Part shown: piece by piece, positions 9,565 to 17,807 of the stretch
Layout of the letters: each line of letters starts with the position of its first letter
Numbering within the stretch: position 1 is the first letter of the stretch
Assembly: GCF_025457425.1 (NCBI RefSeq)
Contig: NZ_JAMXIA010000001.1
Coordinates: 248,001 to 312,000, forward strand
Direction of reading: 5' to 3'
From: Chryseobacterium foetidum
GTDB lineage: Bacteria > Bacteroidota > Bacteroidia > Flavobacteriales > Weeksellaceae
Length of the DNA stretch: 64,000 nt
Position numbers and translations under genes: made by a program
The notes under the pieces: generated by a model
Databases searched by the model: none
What the model was told of the DNA's origin: nothing
Seen by the model: the letters and a program-made list of their open reading frames with translations, nothing else

Positions 9565-11016
9565 ATGAAATCAAAATTAGCTATTCTATCGCTGGCAATG
9601 GCGATACCTGCCACTTTGTGTGCACAGGAAAACATTTCTCAGGATTCTTTGTCAGAATATCCAAACACTTTCAGTTCAGGATCTGCCAATGTATCTCCTT
9701 TTACACAATCTTCAAAGAGATTCAATGATTGGTCTATTTCTGCCGGTGCAGGTGTACCATTAATGCAGTCTGCAGATTTAACTTCCATCAAAAACGGAAA
9801 CGGAAAAAATCTCTTCGGATATTCTGCTTATGTAAGTATTAATAAAGCGATTACGCATGCATTTGGAATTAATCTTCAGTATGACAGAGGAGAGACGCGT
9901 CAGGGTTTTTTCAATACTAAGGATGCAGCTCCAGCCAACGCCTCATCAACTCTGCAGGTTGGTGCAAGAACGCAGTACGATGCACTCTCAATTTTAGGAG
10001 ACATTAACCTGTCAAATCTTTTAAGAAGAGTGGATAATAAATCTCCTTACAGATGGGCATTACACGCTTACGGAGGTGTAGGAACCTTAGCTTACCGTGC
10101 GTACCAAAAAGATGAAAACGGACAGAGATTAATGAATGAGATCAAACCTTTTAAGTTGAGTTCATTATTCGGACAGGCGGGTGCAGGTCTTAAATATAAA
10201 TTAAGCAACAGGCTTGATCTTGAAGGAAGAGTAATGTATGTGGTAAGTACAGATGACCAGTTTGACGGTGGCGGCGAACCATACAGTGCGATCAATAAAA
10301 GAGAAGATCAGGTTTCTGATAACTTCATTAATGCAACATTGGGTCTTACACTTAATTTAGGAAAACATGATTCTCACTTGATGTGGCATGATCCGATGCA
10401 GGAAATTTACTACAAACTGGATGTACTTGCAGAGAAAAATCAGGACATTACTGTTTGCCAGAAAGGCGATATGGACGGTGACGGTGTTTGCGATGACTGG
10501 GACAGACAGCTTGATACTCCACCCGGAGCGAGAGTTGATGGTGCCGGTGTTGCTTTAGACGTTGATCTTGACGGCGTAATTGACCTTTACGATAAATGTG
10601 TAACTGTTCCGGGACCTGTAGAAAATAACGGTTGCCCAATTGAAGGACAGGGGACAGTTTCTGAAAATGAAACAAAGCTTGACGGAATTGAATTTGATCT
10701 GAATTCTGACAGAATTTTACCATCAAACACTCCAATTCTGAACAATGCTGTGAGCTATATTAACTCTTCTGAGGGTGGTTTCACTGTTGTGGGAGCTACA
10801 GATACCAGAGGTTCTGATGCCTACAACAAAAACCTTTCTGAAAAAAGAGCAGGAAACGTAAAATCTTACCTTATTAAAAATGGAGTTCAGTCTTCAAAGC
10901 TTGAATCTGTTGGAAACGGAAAAACTGATCTTAAATATCCGGAGTGTGATCCAGCATCAAAATGCCCGGAATGGAAGAACAGAGCAAATAGAAGAGTGTA
11001 TTTTAAAGCAAAATAA
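9565..11016 (+). CDS. OmpA-family outer membrane protein with calcium-binding repeats
   Basis: A 483-residue outer membrane protein with a signal peptide (MKSKLAILSLAMAIPATLCA). Residues 50-270 look like a beta-barrel (GYSAYVSINKAITHAFGINL and other alternating stretches). Residues 295-350 form an acidic linker with thrombospondin type 3-like DxDxDG motifs (MDGDGVCDDWD, LDVDLDGVIDLYDKC) that should bind calcium. Residues 365-483 are an OmpA C-terminal peptidoglycan-binding domain (VVGATDTRGSDAYNKNLSEK ... NRANRRVYF). The domain order is that of abundant Bacteroidota OmpA proteins anchoring the outer membrane to the wall. The gene has its own long upstream region and a strong terminator, which suits a highly expressed single gene. 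Confidence 0.92.
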   Translation: MKSKLAILSLAMAIPATLCAQENISQDSLSEYPNTFSSGSANVSPFTQSSKRFNDWSISAGAGVPLMQSADLTSIKNGNGKNLFGYSAYVSINKAITHAFGINLQYDRGETRQGFFNTKDAAPANASSTLQVGARTQYDALSILGDINLSNLLRRVDNKSPYRWALHAYGGVGTLAYRAYQKDENGQRLMNEIKPFKLSSLFGQAGAGLKYKLSNRLDLEGRVMYVVSTDDQFDGGGEPYSAINKREDQVSDNFINATLGLTLNLGKHDSHLMWHDPMQEIYYKLDVLAEKNQDITVCQKGDMDGDGVCDDWDRQLDTPPGARVDGAGVALDVDLDGVIDLYDKCVTVPGPVENNGCPIEGQGTVSENETKLDGIEFDLNSDRILPSNTPILNNAVSYINSSEGGFTVVGATDTRGSDAYNKNLSEKRAGNVKSYLIKNGVQSSKLESVGNGKTDLKYPECDPASKCPEWKNRANRRVYFKAK

Positions 11017-11041
11017 ATATTGTTAACTTCTAATTTCTTTG

Positions 11042-11070
11042 GCTGTCACAGTTTTGTGGCAGCTTTTTTT
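11042..11070 (+). terminator. Terminator of the OmpA-family gene
   Basis: Stem GCTGTCAC/GTGGCAGC (one G-T pair) with a short T-rich loop and a run of seven T at 11063-11069, 26 bases after the OmpA stop. Confidence 0.88.
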
Positions 11071-11144
11071 ATTAAAATTTAAATCTTTCGGAGCAAAACA
11101 TATTTTTGTTTTATTACCGGAGTTTTACGAATCTTTTTTAAACA

Positions 11145-11179
11145 AACACTCCGAAGCAATAGACTCCGGAGTGTTTTTA
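11145..11179. terminator. Second hairpin, possible bidirectional terminator
   Basis: Stem ACACTCCG/CGGAGTGT (11146-11153 and 11167-11174) followed by TTTTT on the plus strand. A further CCGGAGT at 11117-11123 could compete for the same arm. It lies between the OmpA terminator and the end of the minus-strand EF-Tu-domain gene, so it probably ends that gene and blocks read-through. Confidence 0.6.
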
Positions 11180-11296
11180 ATTAAAGCTTAAGCTCAAGTT
11201 TTCAGTTATTCAAAAATAAAAATTCCCAGAAATTTATGTCTATGATTATAGTCACTACAAATAAAATTCAGTATTTATTATATTTAGATCAAACAG

Positions 11297-11605
11297 TTAT
11301 CTTGGATAAACTTCCCAAATGACGCCATTACCAATCACCCCTGAGTTATCGGAAATTTCGAAATCCATTCCTGTATATAATTTACTTAAAAAAGATTCAG
11401 CATTTACCAAAGTGACATCAACCGCCACAGAATCTCCTGCGAAAATAAGTTCAGGATCCTCAAAATTCTGACTTCCAATATAAGTCTGCAACTCAAAAGG
11501 AAACTGAAATGATGCACGAAATCCCGTTGAAACCGGGTTTACAATACCTCCTTTTTCGGTCAGATTATAATGAATGAGTGCTTTGAAGTGTGAAGGTTTT
11601 TTCAT
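11297..11605 (-). CDS. Stand-alone EF-Tu domain III-like protein
   Basis: A 102-residue protein that resembles only the C-terminal beta-barrel (domain III) of elongation factor Tu. Visible similarity includes GGIVNPVSTGFRASFQF (EF-Tu: GGRHTPFFxGYRPQFYF), IFAGDSVAVDVTL (PGDNVxMxVEL) and MDFEISDNSGVIGNGVIWEV (RFAIREGGRTVGAGVV). No GTPase domain is present. The ATG at 11605 (MKKPSHFKALIHYNL) is preferred over a TTG three codons upstream. Such one-domain relatives are known in bacteria as EF-Tu_C-like proteins without a settled role. It is a single gene, convergent to OmpA, with a hairpin in the spacer. The homology call is fairly sure; the function is unknown. Confidence 0.75.
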   Translation of the reverse strand: MKKPSHFKALIHYNLTEKGGIVNPVSTGFRASFQFPFELQTYIGSQNFEDPELIFAGDSVAVDVTLVNAESFLSKLYTGMDFEISDNSGVIGNGVIWEVYPR

Positions 11606-11788
11606 ATAAAGCAAAAGTAGAAAAATAACGGCACTGCCCCAAAAATTTAAATGCAGATCTGACAGACATTGATTTCAAAAATTTTTTTGTAAAATTTTAA
11701 ATTGTCTTTTTAAAAAGCACTTTCACAAATCAGATCATGCAATGGTACAGCACTTGCAGAAACAATAGCACAACCAATCAAAAATATT

Positions 11789-12232
11789 ATGACAAACAAA
11801 GAAACCGTTTCAGTACTGAATGATTTGCTGAACATTACAATGGACCGCATCAAAGGATTCAACAAAGTAGAAGAGAAGGTGTGGGACACGCATTCTTATC
11901 TGAAAAACGACTACGAAGAAATGGTGGCAGAATCTGAGCAGATGAAAAATGACCTCATCACCTGCATCACTGAGCACGGAGGAGAATATGACGATTCACC
12001 AACCGTTTCCGGAACCGTTCACAGAGCGTGGATTGATGTGAAAAATGCATTCACACCCAACAACGCAGAATCTACCCTTGAAAATGTGGTGTTTGGAGAA
12101 AAATCTGCAATCGCTGCGTATCAGGAAGCTTTGCAAAGTGATCAACTATCTCCGGAAAGTATTTTACTGGTTCAGGATCAGCATCAGAAACTGCAGAATT
12201 CTTTTGCGAAATTTCAGAGTCTTGAAAACTGA
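11789..12232 (+). CDS. PA2169-family four-helix-bundle protein (DUF2383)
   Basis: A 147-residue all-helical protein of the ferritin-like DUF2383/PA2169 family. The beginning (ETVSVLNDLLNITMDRIKGF) and the segment FGEKSAIAAYQEALQ are typical: the second helix pair carries an E-x(6)-Y pattern, as in ferritin-like folds. No signal peptide. Its role is not established; family members are often found among stress or biofilm genes. The gene stands alone, with a hairpin 33 bases after the stop (12265-12293) that lacks a T run. The start ATG at 11789 is the only good one. Confidence 0.85.
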   Translation: MTNKETVSVLNDLLNITMDRIKGFNKVEEKVWDTHSYLKNDYEEMVAESEQMKNDLITCITEHGGEYDDSPTVSGTVHRAWIDVKNAFTPNNAESTLENVVFGEKSAIAAYQEALQSDQLSPESILLVQDQHQKLQNSFAKFQSLEN

Positions 12233-12264
12233 TCAGACAGAATTTGCTGACAAAAATTTAGCCT

Positions 12265-12293
12265 TAATCCTGGTTGCATGGCAGTCAGGATTA
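12265..12293 (+). terminator. Weak terminator-like hairpin
   Basis: Perfect 8-bp stem TAATCCTG/CAGGATTA with a 13-base loop after the DUF2383-type gene, followed by TTAG rather than a proper T run. Confidence 0.35.
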
Positions 12294-12498
12294 TTAGTTG
12301 AGATCAGATATACTTAAAAAACGGATTTGAATTATATTATTTTTTATTCAATTTTAAGTGAAATAATATTATTTAATCACAATTTTGCTATATTAAGAAG
12401 ATATAATTTATCAGACATAATTTGTTTTAGTATTTTTAATAAAAGAAAGTTATAAAAGTTTCTTACTAAGCCTCTTTTTTCAATTAAAATTTCAGATA

Positions 12499-13170
12499 AT
12501 GCCGATCAATCAATTACCTCCGGACGGAGGAATGTTATATGCAGAAACCGATATGGCTCAGCTTTTCCCTGAGCCGCTGAATGCCATCACTGCATTATTT
12601 TTTTTAATTATAGCAGTCTTTTGGACAGTTAAAATAAAAGATAATTATAAAGCGCATCCGTTCTTGACATACTGTTTGATCTTACTGTACATTGGTGCTG
12701 TCGGCGGAACAATTTATCACTCATTCAGACAATGGCCGGTATTTATTGCAATGGACTGGATGCCGATTATGTTGCTTTGCCTATCTGCCGGATTTTATTT
12801 TATAGCCAAGAGCACCAGGTGGTATTTTGCTGTTTTGATGCTACTCGTTTATATTTTCCTCATGTACGCTCTACGAAACTGGATATTGTTTGAAAATAAA
12901 TCTCTTTTCATCAACATCAATTATGCGATGATGGCTTCATTTGTATTGTTCTCAGTATTAAAATATCTTATTTACACTCAATGGAAAGCCGGTAGATGGG
13001 TAGGTTTTGCTCTGCTGTCGTTTGCATTGGCGCTGACATTTCGTGTGGCTGACAAATGGGATTTGTTCAGCTTTGGAACACACTTTCTATGGCATACTTT
13101 CGGGGCAATTGCGACATTCTGTATGTTTAATTATATTAATCTTACAATGAAAAGTACAAAAGCTGCATAA
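12499..13170 (+). CDS. CREST-superfamily (alkaline ceramidase-like) integral membrane hydrolase
   Basis: A 223-residue protein with about seven hydrophobic membrane segments. Three polar clusters sit where the CREST superfamily (alkaline ceramidase, PAQR, Per1) has its metal site: H74 in GGTIYHSF, D86 in AMDWMPI, and H195/H199 in GTHFLWHTFGA. An early FPEPLNAI (E25, N28) also resembles ceramidases. The serine expected four residues before the first His is Gly70 here, with a threonine beside it, so the exact chemistry is open. The product is probably a Zn-dependent amidase acting on a lipid such as a ceramide-type sphingolipid. The gene stands alone. Confidence 0.75.
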   Translation: MPINQLPPDGGMLYAETDMAQLFPEPLNAITALFFLIIAVFWTVKIKDNYKAHPFLTYCLILLYIGAVGGTIYHSFRQWPVFIAMDWMPIMLLCLSAGFYFIAKSTRWYFAVLMLLVYIFLMYALRNWILFENKSLFININYAMMASFVLFSVLKYLIYTQWKAGRWVGFALLSFALALTFRVADKWDLFSFGTHFLWHTFGAIATFCMFNYINLTMKSTKAA

Positions 13171-13177
13171 TGTAGAT

Positions 13178-13831
13178 TTATGATTCGACAAATATCGTTT
13201 GCAGTTCTGCGATATCCGAACCTTTATGAGCAGAATAGAGATGTGCATGAAACTCATTGAGTTTTTTCAAAATTGTAAGAAATTCTGATTTTTCTTCGGT
13301 ACTCAGTCTTCCCGAAAGCAGTTCAGATGTCATATTTACTTTATTCACAGACTTCTGAAAGGTCTCTTCTCCCAGCTTTGTAAGATTCAGTCTTTTGCTG
13401 CGTTTATCGTTTTCGTCATTTTGTTCTTCTAAAAATCCTGCTTCCAAAAGTCTTTTGATAATCTGCGTTCCGGTCTGTTTTTCATGACCGTTTTTCTCAA
13501 TCAACTGAATTTTAGTTAAAAACGGTTCATCTTTAAGGCGATACAGATATGTGAATTCCTCATTGGCTAAATCAGGAAACTGGCTTAAACCCTTTCTGAT
13601 CAGTAATTTAGAATAACGACTGAGCAAAAGCACCTGTTTGCAAATCTCATTTTCTGTAAATGAAACCTGATGATTCTCATTTTTAAATAACTTCGTCGGG
13701 CTTTCTTCTGTATATTTTTTAGCATTCAGCCACATCCGGAAGTCTTCTACATCGGAATTGGGCTTAAAGGCAGAAGAGTTTTCAAATTCTTTCACCTGAT
13801 GAAGCAAATCAATAATAAAGTCAGTTTTCAT
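13178..13831 (-). CDS. MarR-family transcriptional regulator
   Basis: A 217-residue winged-helix regulator. The MarR core runs from about residue 60 to 175: helices ICKQVLLLSRYSKLLIRKGL, then the FTYLYRLKDEPFLTKIQLIE helix, a recognition helix in GTQIIKRLLEAGFLEEQ, and the wing NDKRSKRLNLTKLGEETF with the family's basic DxRxKxxxLT pattern. An N-terminal extension of about 50 residues is longer than usual. It lies just after the SDR gene at the end of the photolyase cluster, but a promoter-like site in front suggests separate transcription. Whether it regulates the cluster is unknown. Confidence 0.85.
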   Translation of the reverse strand: MKTDFIIDLLHQVKEFENSSAFKPNSDVEDFRMWLNAKKYTEESPTKLFKNENHQVSFTENEICKQVLLLSRYSKLLIRKGLSQFPDLANEEFTYLYRLKDEPFLTKIQLIEKNGHEKQTGTQIIKRLLEAGFLEEQNDENDKRSKRLNLTKLGEETFQKSVNKVNMTSELLSGRLSTEEKSEFLTILKKLNEFHAHLYSAHKGSDIAELQTIFVES

Positions 13832-13845
13832 GATTGTATTTTAAA

Positions 13846-13876
13846 CAAAGATAAATGATTAGTATTTTAAATCAAA
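13846..13876 (-). promoter_or_regulatory. Bacteroidota-type promoter of the MarR gene
   Basis: On the minus strand TTTG (13873-13876), 19 bases, then TATCTTTG (13846-13853), matching the TTG/TAnnTTTG consensus. The upstream element overlaps the end of the SDR coding region; the -7 box is 15 bases before the MarR start. Confidence 0.65.
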
Positions 13877-14570
13877 GCTTGATACTTCCCATTCCACCGT
13901 CGATACCAATAATCTGACCTGTGATCCACAATGCGTTTTCAGACAGTAAAAATTCCGCCATTTTTGCCATTTCGTCAGCATTTCCTACTCTTTGCAAAGG
14001 ATGTCTTTTACCGGAAGATTCTCTCTTTTCAGGTGTAGATAAAAGTTGTGAAGCCAGATTGGTATCAGTTAAAGAAGGAGCAATACAGTTGACCCTGATT
14101 TTTTGTGCAGAAAATTCTGCCGCCAGACTTTTAGTTAAACCTTCCACAGCACTTTTACTTGCAGAAATAGAGGCGTGAAAAGGCATTCCCAACTTTGCAG
14201 CAACCGAACTGAAAAGAACGATTGATGCACTTTCAGATTTTTTAAGAGCCGGAAGTAATTTCTGAATAATTTTTACAGCGCCCAAAACATTGATTTCAAA
14301 ATCATTTTTAAAATCATCTGGTGAAAGTCTGTTGAAAGGTTTTAGATTGATGCTTCCGGGCGAGTAGATTAACCCATCGACTACCTCAGGAAAATCAATT
14401 TCATCCAGATTTCCGGAAAGAATATCCAGCTCGTGAAAATCGATATTTAGACTATCAACCTCAGGATGATGACTTCTTGAAATTCCTGTAACCTGATTTT
14501 TATCTGAAAGAAGTTTTGCAGTGGCAAACCCAATACCTTGCCCGCAACCGATGATTACTACGTTTTTCAT
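13872..14570 (-). CDS. SDR-family oxidoreductase lacking the usual catalytic tyrosine
   Basis: A 232-residue short-chain dehydrogenase fold. The N-terminal nucleotide-binding motif is VVIIGCGQGIGFATAKLL, an NxxG-like region lies near LIYSPGSINLKPF, the active-site serine is in IVLFSSVAAKLG, and the C-terminal loop reads RVNCIAPSLTDTNLA ... ITGQIIGIDGGMG. Where nearly all SDRs have YxxxK, this protein reads ISASK, so the lysine is kept but the tyrosine is isoleucine. It therefore may use altered chemistry or act without redox catalysis. It is the last gene of the photolyase cluster, 84 bases after the TIGR03643 gene. Confidence 0.85.
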   Translation of the reverse strand: MKNVVIIGCGQGIGFATAKLLSDKNQVTGISRSHHPEVDSLNIDFHELDILSGNLDEIDFPEVVDGLIYSPGSINLKPFNRLSPDDFKNDFEINVLGAVKIIQKLLPALKKSESASIVLFSSVAAKLGMPFHASISASKSAVEGLTKSLAAEFSAQKIRVNCIAPSLTDTNLASQLLSTPEKRESSGKRHPLQRVGNADEMAKMAEFLLSENALWITGQIIGIDGGMGSIKL

Positions 14571-14654
14571 ATTTTAATTTTTGTTGAATATTGTGTTGTA
14601 ATAAATGCACAAATGGAATTTTTTAAACTCTCCAAAGAGAGATTCGTGGTTTTT

Positions 14655-14939
14655 TTAACGCTTCGAAACTTTATTATGACTTATTGCGCGTTGTCTGGTA
14701 AATTTAAACCTGTCAATGTCAGGATTTCTCTTCATCAGATGTTTCTGACTAACACCGGAATTCACTCTTTTCCTCCACAATTTAAAGCTTGAAATTTTAA
14801 GCTCAGTCCGCATGATTTCAATAACTTCCGATTCGGTTACACCAAACTGAAATTTGATAGCTTCAAAAGGAGTTCTGTCTTCCCACGCCATTTCAATAAT
14901 GCGGTCTGTCTGTTCAGTATTAAAATTTTTCATCATCAT
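14655..14939 (-). CDS. TIGR03643-family small protein
   Basis: A 94-residue helical protein with the family features DRIIEMAWEDRTPFEAIKFQ, FGVTESEVIEIMR and FKLWRKRV. The middle looks like a helix-turn-helix (FEAIKFQFGVTESEVIEIMR), so DNA binding is possible but unproven. This family is regularly found beside cryptochrome/photolyase genes; the link is established by context only. The start has three ATG codons in a row (14931-14939). The first is used here because it overlaps the photolyase stop as ATGA, a sign of translational coupling. Confidence 0.85.
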   Translation of the reverse strand: MMMKNFNTEQTDRIIEMAWEDRTPFEAIKFQFGVTESEVIEIMRTELKISSFKLWRKRVNSGVSQKHLMKRNPDIDRFKFTRQRAISHNKVSKR

Positions 14940-16414
14940 TTTAAATTTTTAATGGTTTGTTTTGCCAGTTGTAAATGTTCTGCTTTTTTCTCATCTGTCA
15001 TTTTATCAAACGTCCGGATCATCATTCCCAGTCTTGGATTTTTGATGAAAAATTCGCAGTTATCACTGACGAAATTCCAAAATAAGGCATCCCACTTTTC
15101 AGACCAGTCTCCATCTGAATAATTGCTCATCTTTCTGATGTAATTGCTGCCGCTGATGTACGGTTTTGTGCTCATTTTTCCGCCATCCGAAAAGCTGCTC
15201 ATTCCATACACATTCGGAACCATCACCCAATCGTAGGAATCAATAAACATTTCCATAAACCACTGGTAAACGTCATCAGGTTTTAGATTTAAAAGATTCA
15301 TAAATCCTGCAAGAATCATCAGTCTTTCGATGTGATGCGCATATCCTGTTTCCAGAATTTTTAAAATTGTACTGTCAACGGGCTTAATTCCTGTTTTTCC
15401 TGTATAAAATGATTCCGGAAGAGAATTTTTATGCTTCCAGTAATTTTTATTTCTCTGAAAAGTTCCCTGATAAAGATAAACTCCCCGAACAAACTCGCGC
15501 CATCCTAAAATCTGTCTGACGAATCCTTCCAGCGAATTTATAGGAATATCGAAATCCTGAGCATAATTTATCGCTTTTTCTAAAACAAAATCAGGCGTCA
15601 GAAGTCCGACATTGAGCAGGGGAGAGAGCACACTGTGGTGTAGGAAATGTTCACGTTCCACAATGCTGTCTTCGTAAATTCCAAAATCGGCAAAACGTAT
15701 TTCCAAAAACTGATCAAGCCATTTTTCTGCGTCTTCGAAAGTGAGCGGATAGAGTTGATAGGTAGTCAGATTCCCATAGTTCTCACTAAAATACTTTTCA
15801 GTATAAACTTTCGCTTCTTCATAATGATCTGAGTTTTCGGGGAAAATAATGGATGGTGTTTTCTTATTTTTAGGATATTTCTTACGGTTTTCTGTGTCGT
15901 AAGTCCACTTTCCACCCAAAGGTTTTCCCGCTTTCATCAGAATATTTCGGGAAATTCTCTGCTGTTTGTAAAAGTCGGTTTGGTGATAAAATTCTTTTCC
16001 TTCAAAATATTCCTTCAGATCATCTTTTGTGTTAATGAATATGGGATTATCTAAAATTCTGAGTTTTAGTTTCGTTTTCTGTATTCTTTTTTCCAGCCAG
16101 TTGTCGCAAACGTCTGTGATTAAAATTTCGCTGAAACCTTCATTTTCCAAATGAGAAATTAATTTCTGAACGTCAGATAATTCTTCATTGCTGTCAATAT
16201 AATTTACTTTAAAACCTGCATCCTGCAAATAACTTTCGTAAAACTTCATACCTGCTCTGTGAAAAGCGATTTTCTGTTTATGAAATTCATATTGTCTGAA
16301 AAACAGAAATTCCTCAACCAAAAAAACAGGCTGATTTTTATCTAAATAATCGGTATCTTTCAAAAGCTGATGCGGAAAGATGAGTTGCGCAACCAAGGTT
16401 TTTACTTTAGCCAT
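14936..16414 (-). CDS. Cryptochrome/photolyase family protein of the FeS-BCP lineage, without cluster cysteines
   Basis: A 492-residue flavoprotein of the lineage that includes bacterial (6-4) photolyase PhrB/CryB. Shared marks are the N-terminal domain with HRAGMKFYESYL, the FAD-pocket motifs GWREFVRGVYLYQ, AHHIERLMILAGFMNLL and SYDWVMVPNVYGMS, and FSDGGKMSTKPYISGSNYI. In PhrB-type enzymes a [4Fe-4S] cluster is held by four cysteines, three of them right after this last motif. Here that stretch reads NYSDGDW...WDALFWN, and the whole protein has only two cysteines (C103 and C453). It therefore cannot bind the cluster in the usual way. It overlaps DASH by 13 bases and the TIGR03643 gene by 4. 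Confidence 0.9.
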   Translation of the reverse strand: MAKVKTLVAQLIFPHQLLKDTDYLDKNQPVFLVEEFLFFRQYEFHKQKIAFHRAGMKFYESYLQDAGFKVNYIDSNEELSDVQKLISHLENEGFSEILITDVCDNWLEKRIQKTKLKLRILDNPIFINTKDDLKEYFEGKEFYHQTDFYKQQRISRNILMKAGKPLGGKWTYDTENRKKYPKNKKTPSIIFPENSDHYEEAKVYTEKYFSENYGNLTTYQLYPLTFEDAEKWLDQFLEIRFADFGIYEDSIVEREHFLHHSVLSPLLNVGLLTPDFVLEKAINYAQDFDIPINSLEGFVRQILGWREFVRGVYLYQGTFQRNKNYWKHKNSLPESFYTGKTGIKPVDSTILKILETGYAHHIERLMILAGFMNLLNLKPDDVYQWFMEMFIDSYDWVMVPNVYGMSSFSDGGKMSTKPYISGSNYIRKMSNYSDGDWSEKWDALFWNFVSDNCEFFIKNPRLGMMIRTFDKMTDEKKAEHLQLAKQTIKNLK

Positions 16415-17700
16415 AAATTTCTGAATTGGTGATCATTATCGTACTGTTCCGCCTGTTTTTCAGGATTAAATGTTCTGCTTCTGGGATCGTTCCCTACGCC
16501 TGAGACATACATCCAGTTACCATAATTGCTGTGAACATCATAATCTATGAGCATTTCTTCAAAATAGGCGGCTCCAATGCGCCAATCCTGATTGAGAATT
16601 CTACAGAAATAGGATGCTGCATTTTGCCTTCCACGGTTGCTCATCCATCCTGTGTTTTTTATTTCGAGCATATTGGCGTTGATGAAATCAGATTTTGATT
16701 CACCTTCAGACCAGTTATCAACTAAATTTTGATTGGTTTCGAAAGGATAGTTTTTAGATAAAATTCCGTCCTCCTGAAAAATTTTGTTTCCATGCTGAAT
16801 CGAAACATATTTAAAAAAGTCTCTCCACAACAACTCAAAAACCAGCCAGTAAGTGGAATCGTTGCTCCCAAATTCTGCCTCGTACTTTTTAATTTCATGG
16901 AAAACAGTTACAGCAGATAAACTTCCGTTGGCAAGCCATGCAGAAAATTTGCTGCTGTAATCCGAACCAGTCATACCGTTTCGGGTTTCTTTATAAATAC
17001 TGAGATTTTCAGTCTCAAAAAAATAATTATTTAATCTCTTTATAGCTTCAGTTTCCCCACCGGAAAAGGGAAATGCTGTAAAGGGATGCTTTTCAAAATC
17101 ATCAAAACCTAATGTTTTTAAATCAATATCATCTCCTTTAATTGTAATTTCAGACTGCAGATTTTTTCCAACTCTATTTGATAAAAATTCTTCCCTGACT
17201 TCAAACTTCTTTTCAGTTTTCTGTCTGAAAACCGTGAAATGTACAGGGATTTTTTCCATTTGATGAAAGACAAACTCAGGTTGCAAAAGCAGCTGTGAAC
17301 AGGATTTAAACCAAATAGTATCCGGCAAAACCGATTTTATCTGCTGTTGTAAATCACTTTCTTCCGTTGTCCAGTCATCCTGACAAAAAATGGCATTGAT
17401 TTCGTAATGTTCAGAAATTTCAAGAAAAATATCTTTTGTTTTTCCAGACTTTTTCAAAAAAGGAATTTTAATCTGATTTAAATTTCTTTCCAGATCCAAA
17501 ACCGTTTCAAGAAGAAATTTAGCCCTGAATTTTCCGATTTTTCTGAATCCAAACTGCTTCTGAACAAAGAAATCGCTGTCAAAAATGTACAGTGCAAGAA
17601 AAGGCAAATTCTCCTGCTGAACTTTAAAAAGTGACTCGTTATCTCTGATTCTTAAATCTTTTGTAAACCAGAGGATGTTGATTTTTTGTTTTTCCGGCAT
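16402..17700 (-). CDS. DASH-family cryptochrome
   Basis: A 432-residue flavoprotein, photolyase fold with antenna-type N-terminal domain (NILWFTKDLRIRDNESLF) and FAD domain. Family marks are NGMTGSDYSSKFSAWLANG, FELLWRDFF, WMSNRGRQNAASYF and the diagnostic C-terminus SNYGNWMYVSGVGNDPRSR with FNPEKQAEQYD. DASH proteins bind MTHF and FAD and repair cyclobutane dimers in single-stranded or looped DNA, or sense blue light. The start at 17700 (MPEKQKINILWF) is preferred to the ATG at 17742, which would lie deeper in the DUF2256 gene. It overlaps the end of that gene by 49 bases in another frame and the next photolyase gene by 13. Confidence 0.93.
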   Translation of the reverse strand: MPEKQKINILWFTKDLRIRDNESLFKVQQENLPFLALYIFDSDFFVQKQFGFRKIGKFRAKFLLETVLDLERNLNQIKIPFLKKSGKTKDIFLEISEHYEINAIFCQDDWTTEESDLQQQIKSVLPDTIWFKSCSQLLLQPEFVFHQMEKIPVHFTVFRQKTEKKFEVREEFLSNRVGKNLQSEITIKGDDIDLKTLGFDDFEKHPFTAFPFSGGETEAIKRLNNYFFETENLSIYKETRNGMTGSDYSSKFSAWLANGSLSAVTVFHEIKKYEAEFGSNDSTYWLVFELLWRDFFKYVSIQHGNKIFQEDGILSKNYPFETNQNLVDNWSEGESKSDFINANMLEIKNTGWMSNRGRQNAASYFCRILNQDWRIGAAYFEEMLIDYDVHSNYGNWMYVSGVGNDPRSRTFNPEKQAEQYDNDHQFRNLWLK

Positions 17701-17807
17701 TTTTCGCTGCAGTATTTTACTTCGTCCCAGTTTTTCTTCCATTTTTTACGCCAGTTAAATGAAAGTCCGCAGACTTCACACATTTTTGATGGTAAGTTGG
17801 CGGGCAT
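17652..17807 (-). CDS. DUF2256 zinc-ribbon protein
   Basis: A 51-residue protein (starts MPANLPSKMCEVCGLSF) with two CxxC-type pairs: C10/C13 in CEVC and C33/C37 in YCSEKC, expected to bind zinc. The stretch FNWRKKWKKNWDEVKYCSEK matches the DUF2256 pattern, a family regularly next to cryptochrome/photolyase genes. It starts immediately after the stop of the ABC1 kinase gene (0 bases between) and its last 49 bases overlap the start of the DASH gene in another frame. Its role is unknown; a small partner of the photolyase proteins is plausible. Confidence 0.88.
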   Translation of the reverse strand: MPANLPSKMCEVCGLSFNWRKKWKKNWDEVKYCSEKCRKNKKSTSSGLQKI

